Shown: positions 5,641 to 6,077 of the stretch, piece after piece
Numbering within the stretch: position 1 is the first letter of the stretch
Layout: each line of letters opens with the position of its first letter
Assembly: GCA_003648245.1 (NCBI GenBank)
Contig: QMOO01000075.1
Location: 1 to 6,077 of the forward strand
DNA length: 6,077 nt
Direction of reading: 5' to 3'
DNA from: Caldisericota bacterium
GTDB taxonomy: Bacteria; Caldisericota; Caldisericia; B22-G15
The notes under the pieces: generated by a model
What the model was told of the DNA's origin: nothing
Database searches by the model: none
The model's input: only the letters and a program-made list of their open reading frames with translations
Translations under genes and position numbers: made by a program

Positions 5641-6077
5641 CTCTTAGATACTTATTTACAATCTCTTCAAGTTTATCCCTATCGGCAAAATAATAGGATA
5701 GACCATCCTCCCACCATCCAGCATGGCCTGGAACAGTCATTGTCTCTATATCTTCATCTTTTATGCTCTTAAGCAAGATTCCCAATTTTATAACCTGCCA
5801 GGGTTTTAGATTCGTTTGAACCCAGTTTTTCATCTCAAGAAGAATCTTCTGCATTCTTATGGTGTTTTTGATAGATAAGGCTTCTTTGGCAAGCTCTTTC
5901 AAGAACTTCTGCTGTCTCTTCATTCTACCAATGTCTCCTGTTTCATCAGCTCTAAACCTTACATACTCCAGAGCTTTCTCTCCATTTAGATGTTGAAGAC
6001 CTTTCTTTAAGTGAATATGCACATCACCAAGATAGGAATCATAATCCATATCCTTCTCAACATCAATTGTTATTCCC
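5621..6077 (-). CDS. LytR-CpsA-Psr (LCP) family glycopolymer transferase, C-terminal part (5' end beyond window)
   Basis: LCP proteins are membrane-anchored enzymes that move lipid-linked glycopolymers onto the cell wall outside the cytoplasmic membrane. The frame is open to the window edge, giving about 151 visible residues; the ATG at 6049 is internal, because the codons upstream (GITIDVEKD) already belong to the conserved domain. The sequence follows the family closely: a 'DVEKDMDY' turn, 'HIHLKKGLQHLNGEKALEYVRFR' split around the conserved Leu-Asn-Gly-Glu-Ala-Leu core, then 'GDIGRMKRQQ' (about 5909-5959 with the preceding arginines). The Arg residues here correspond to those known to bind the pyrophosphate of the lipid substrate. 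A 'MTVPGHAGWWEDGLSYYFAD' stretch ends the domain, and only about 18 residues follow it, so there is no extra C-terminal domain. The transmembrane anchor and the N-terminal Asp/Arg motifs are outside the window. The last 20 bases overlap the next gene. Family assignment is secure; the acceptor polymer is unknown. Confidence 0.93.
   Translation of the reverse strand, partial: GITIDVEKDMDYDSYLGDVHIHLKKGLQHLNGEKALEYVRFRADETGDIGRMKRQQKFLKELAKEALSIKNTIRMQKILLEMKNWVQTNLKPWQVIKLGILLKSIKDEDIETMTVPGHAGWWEDGLSYYFADRDKLEEIVNKYLRDDEETP

Noticed and set aside
5621..6049. ATG at 6049 as a true start of a short 142-residue LCP protein
   Set aside because: The codons between 6049 and the window edge continue the conserved LCP domain in frame, and a protein starting here would lack the membrane anchor and half of the catalytic domain.
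1..6077. CRISPR array, tRNA/rRNA genes, insertion sequence or attachment sites
   Set aside because: The window is almost fully covered by coding sequence; no regularly spaced repeats other than the protein-level ESF units, no cloverleaf-like sequence and no transposase motif were seen.

Overview
The window is one tightly packed run of seven genes, all on the minus strand, so it reads from position 6077 down to 1. It is a surface-polysaccharide (envelope glycopolymer) assembly segment of a bacterium. The DNA is AT-rich. Arginine is largely encoded by AGA/AGG (all five Arg codons in the last gene), isoleucine often by ATA, and several genes have strong AAGGAGG-type ribosome binding sites. The LCP-family protein points to Bacteria rather than Archaea. 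The polymerase resembles those I recall from Clostridia and other low-GC, often thermophilic lineages, but the phylum cannot be fixed from this window.

Layout in transcription order: (1) the C-terminal part of a LytR-CpsA-Psr (LCP) glycopolymer transferase, 6077-5621, cut by the window edge; (2) a 128-residue membrane-associated protein with a 16-residue 'ESF' repeat, 5640-5254; (3) a 432-residue Wzy/WaaL-type O-antigen polymerase or ligase, 5257-3959; (4) a GT-B family 4 glycosyltransferase, 3966-2884; (5) a second, more divergent family 4-like glycosyltransferase with a TTG start, 2887-1601; (6) a UDP-glucose/UDP-N-acetylhexosamine 6-dehydrogenase-type enzyme, 1604-309; (7) the N-terminal part of a PhoU-domain protein of the PhoU + TrkA_C type, 290-1, cut by the window edge. 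The first six genes overlap one another by 20, 4, 8, 4 and 4 bases, and an 18-base gap precedes the seventh. No promoter or terminator is seen, so the window lies inside a longer operon.

The genes fit one pathway. The dehydrogenase would supply a uronic-acid nucleotide sugar. The two glycosyltransferases would extend a lipid-linked repeat unit at the cytoplasmic face. The polytopic polymerase, probably with the small repeat protein, would polymerise or transfer the chain outside the membrane, and the LCP enzyme would attach the finished polymer to the cell wall. No flippase, initiating phosphoglycosyltransferase or chain-length regulator lies in the window. The PhoU-type gene at the end is probably a functionally separate passenger.

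The most interesting part is the pair at 5640-3959. It looks like a polymerase whose repeat-bearing N-terminal region is encoded as its own translationally coupled gene. The polymerase itself contains no histidine, so it cannot use the conserved histidine described for WaaL ligases.
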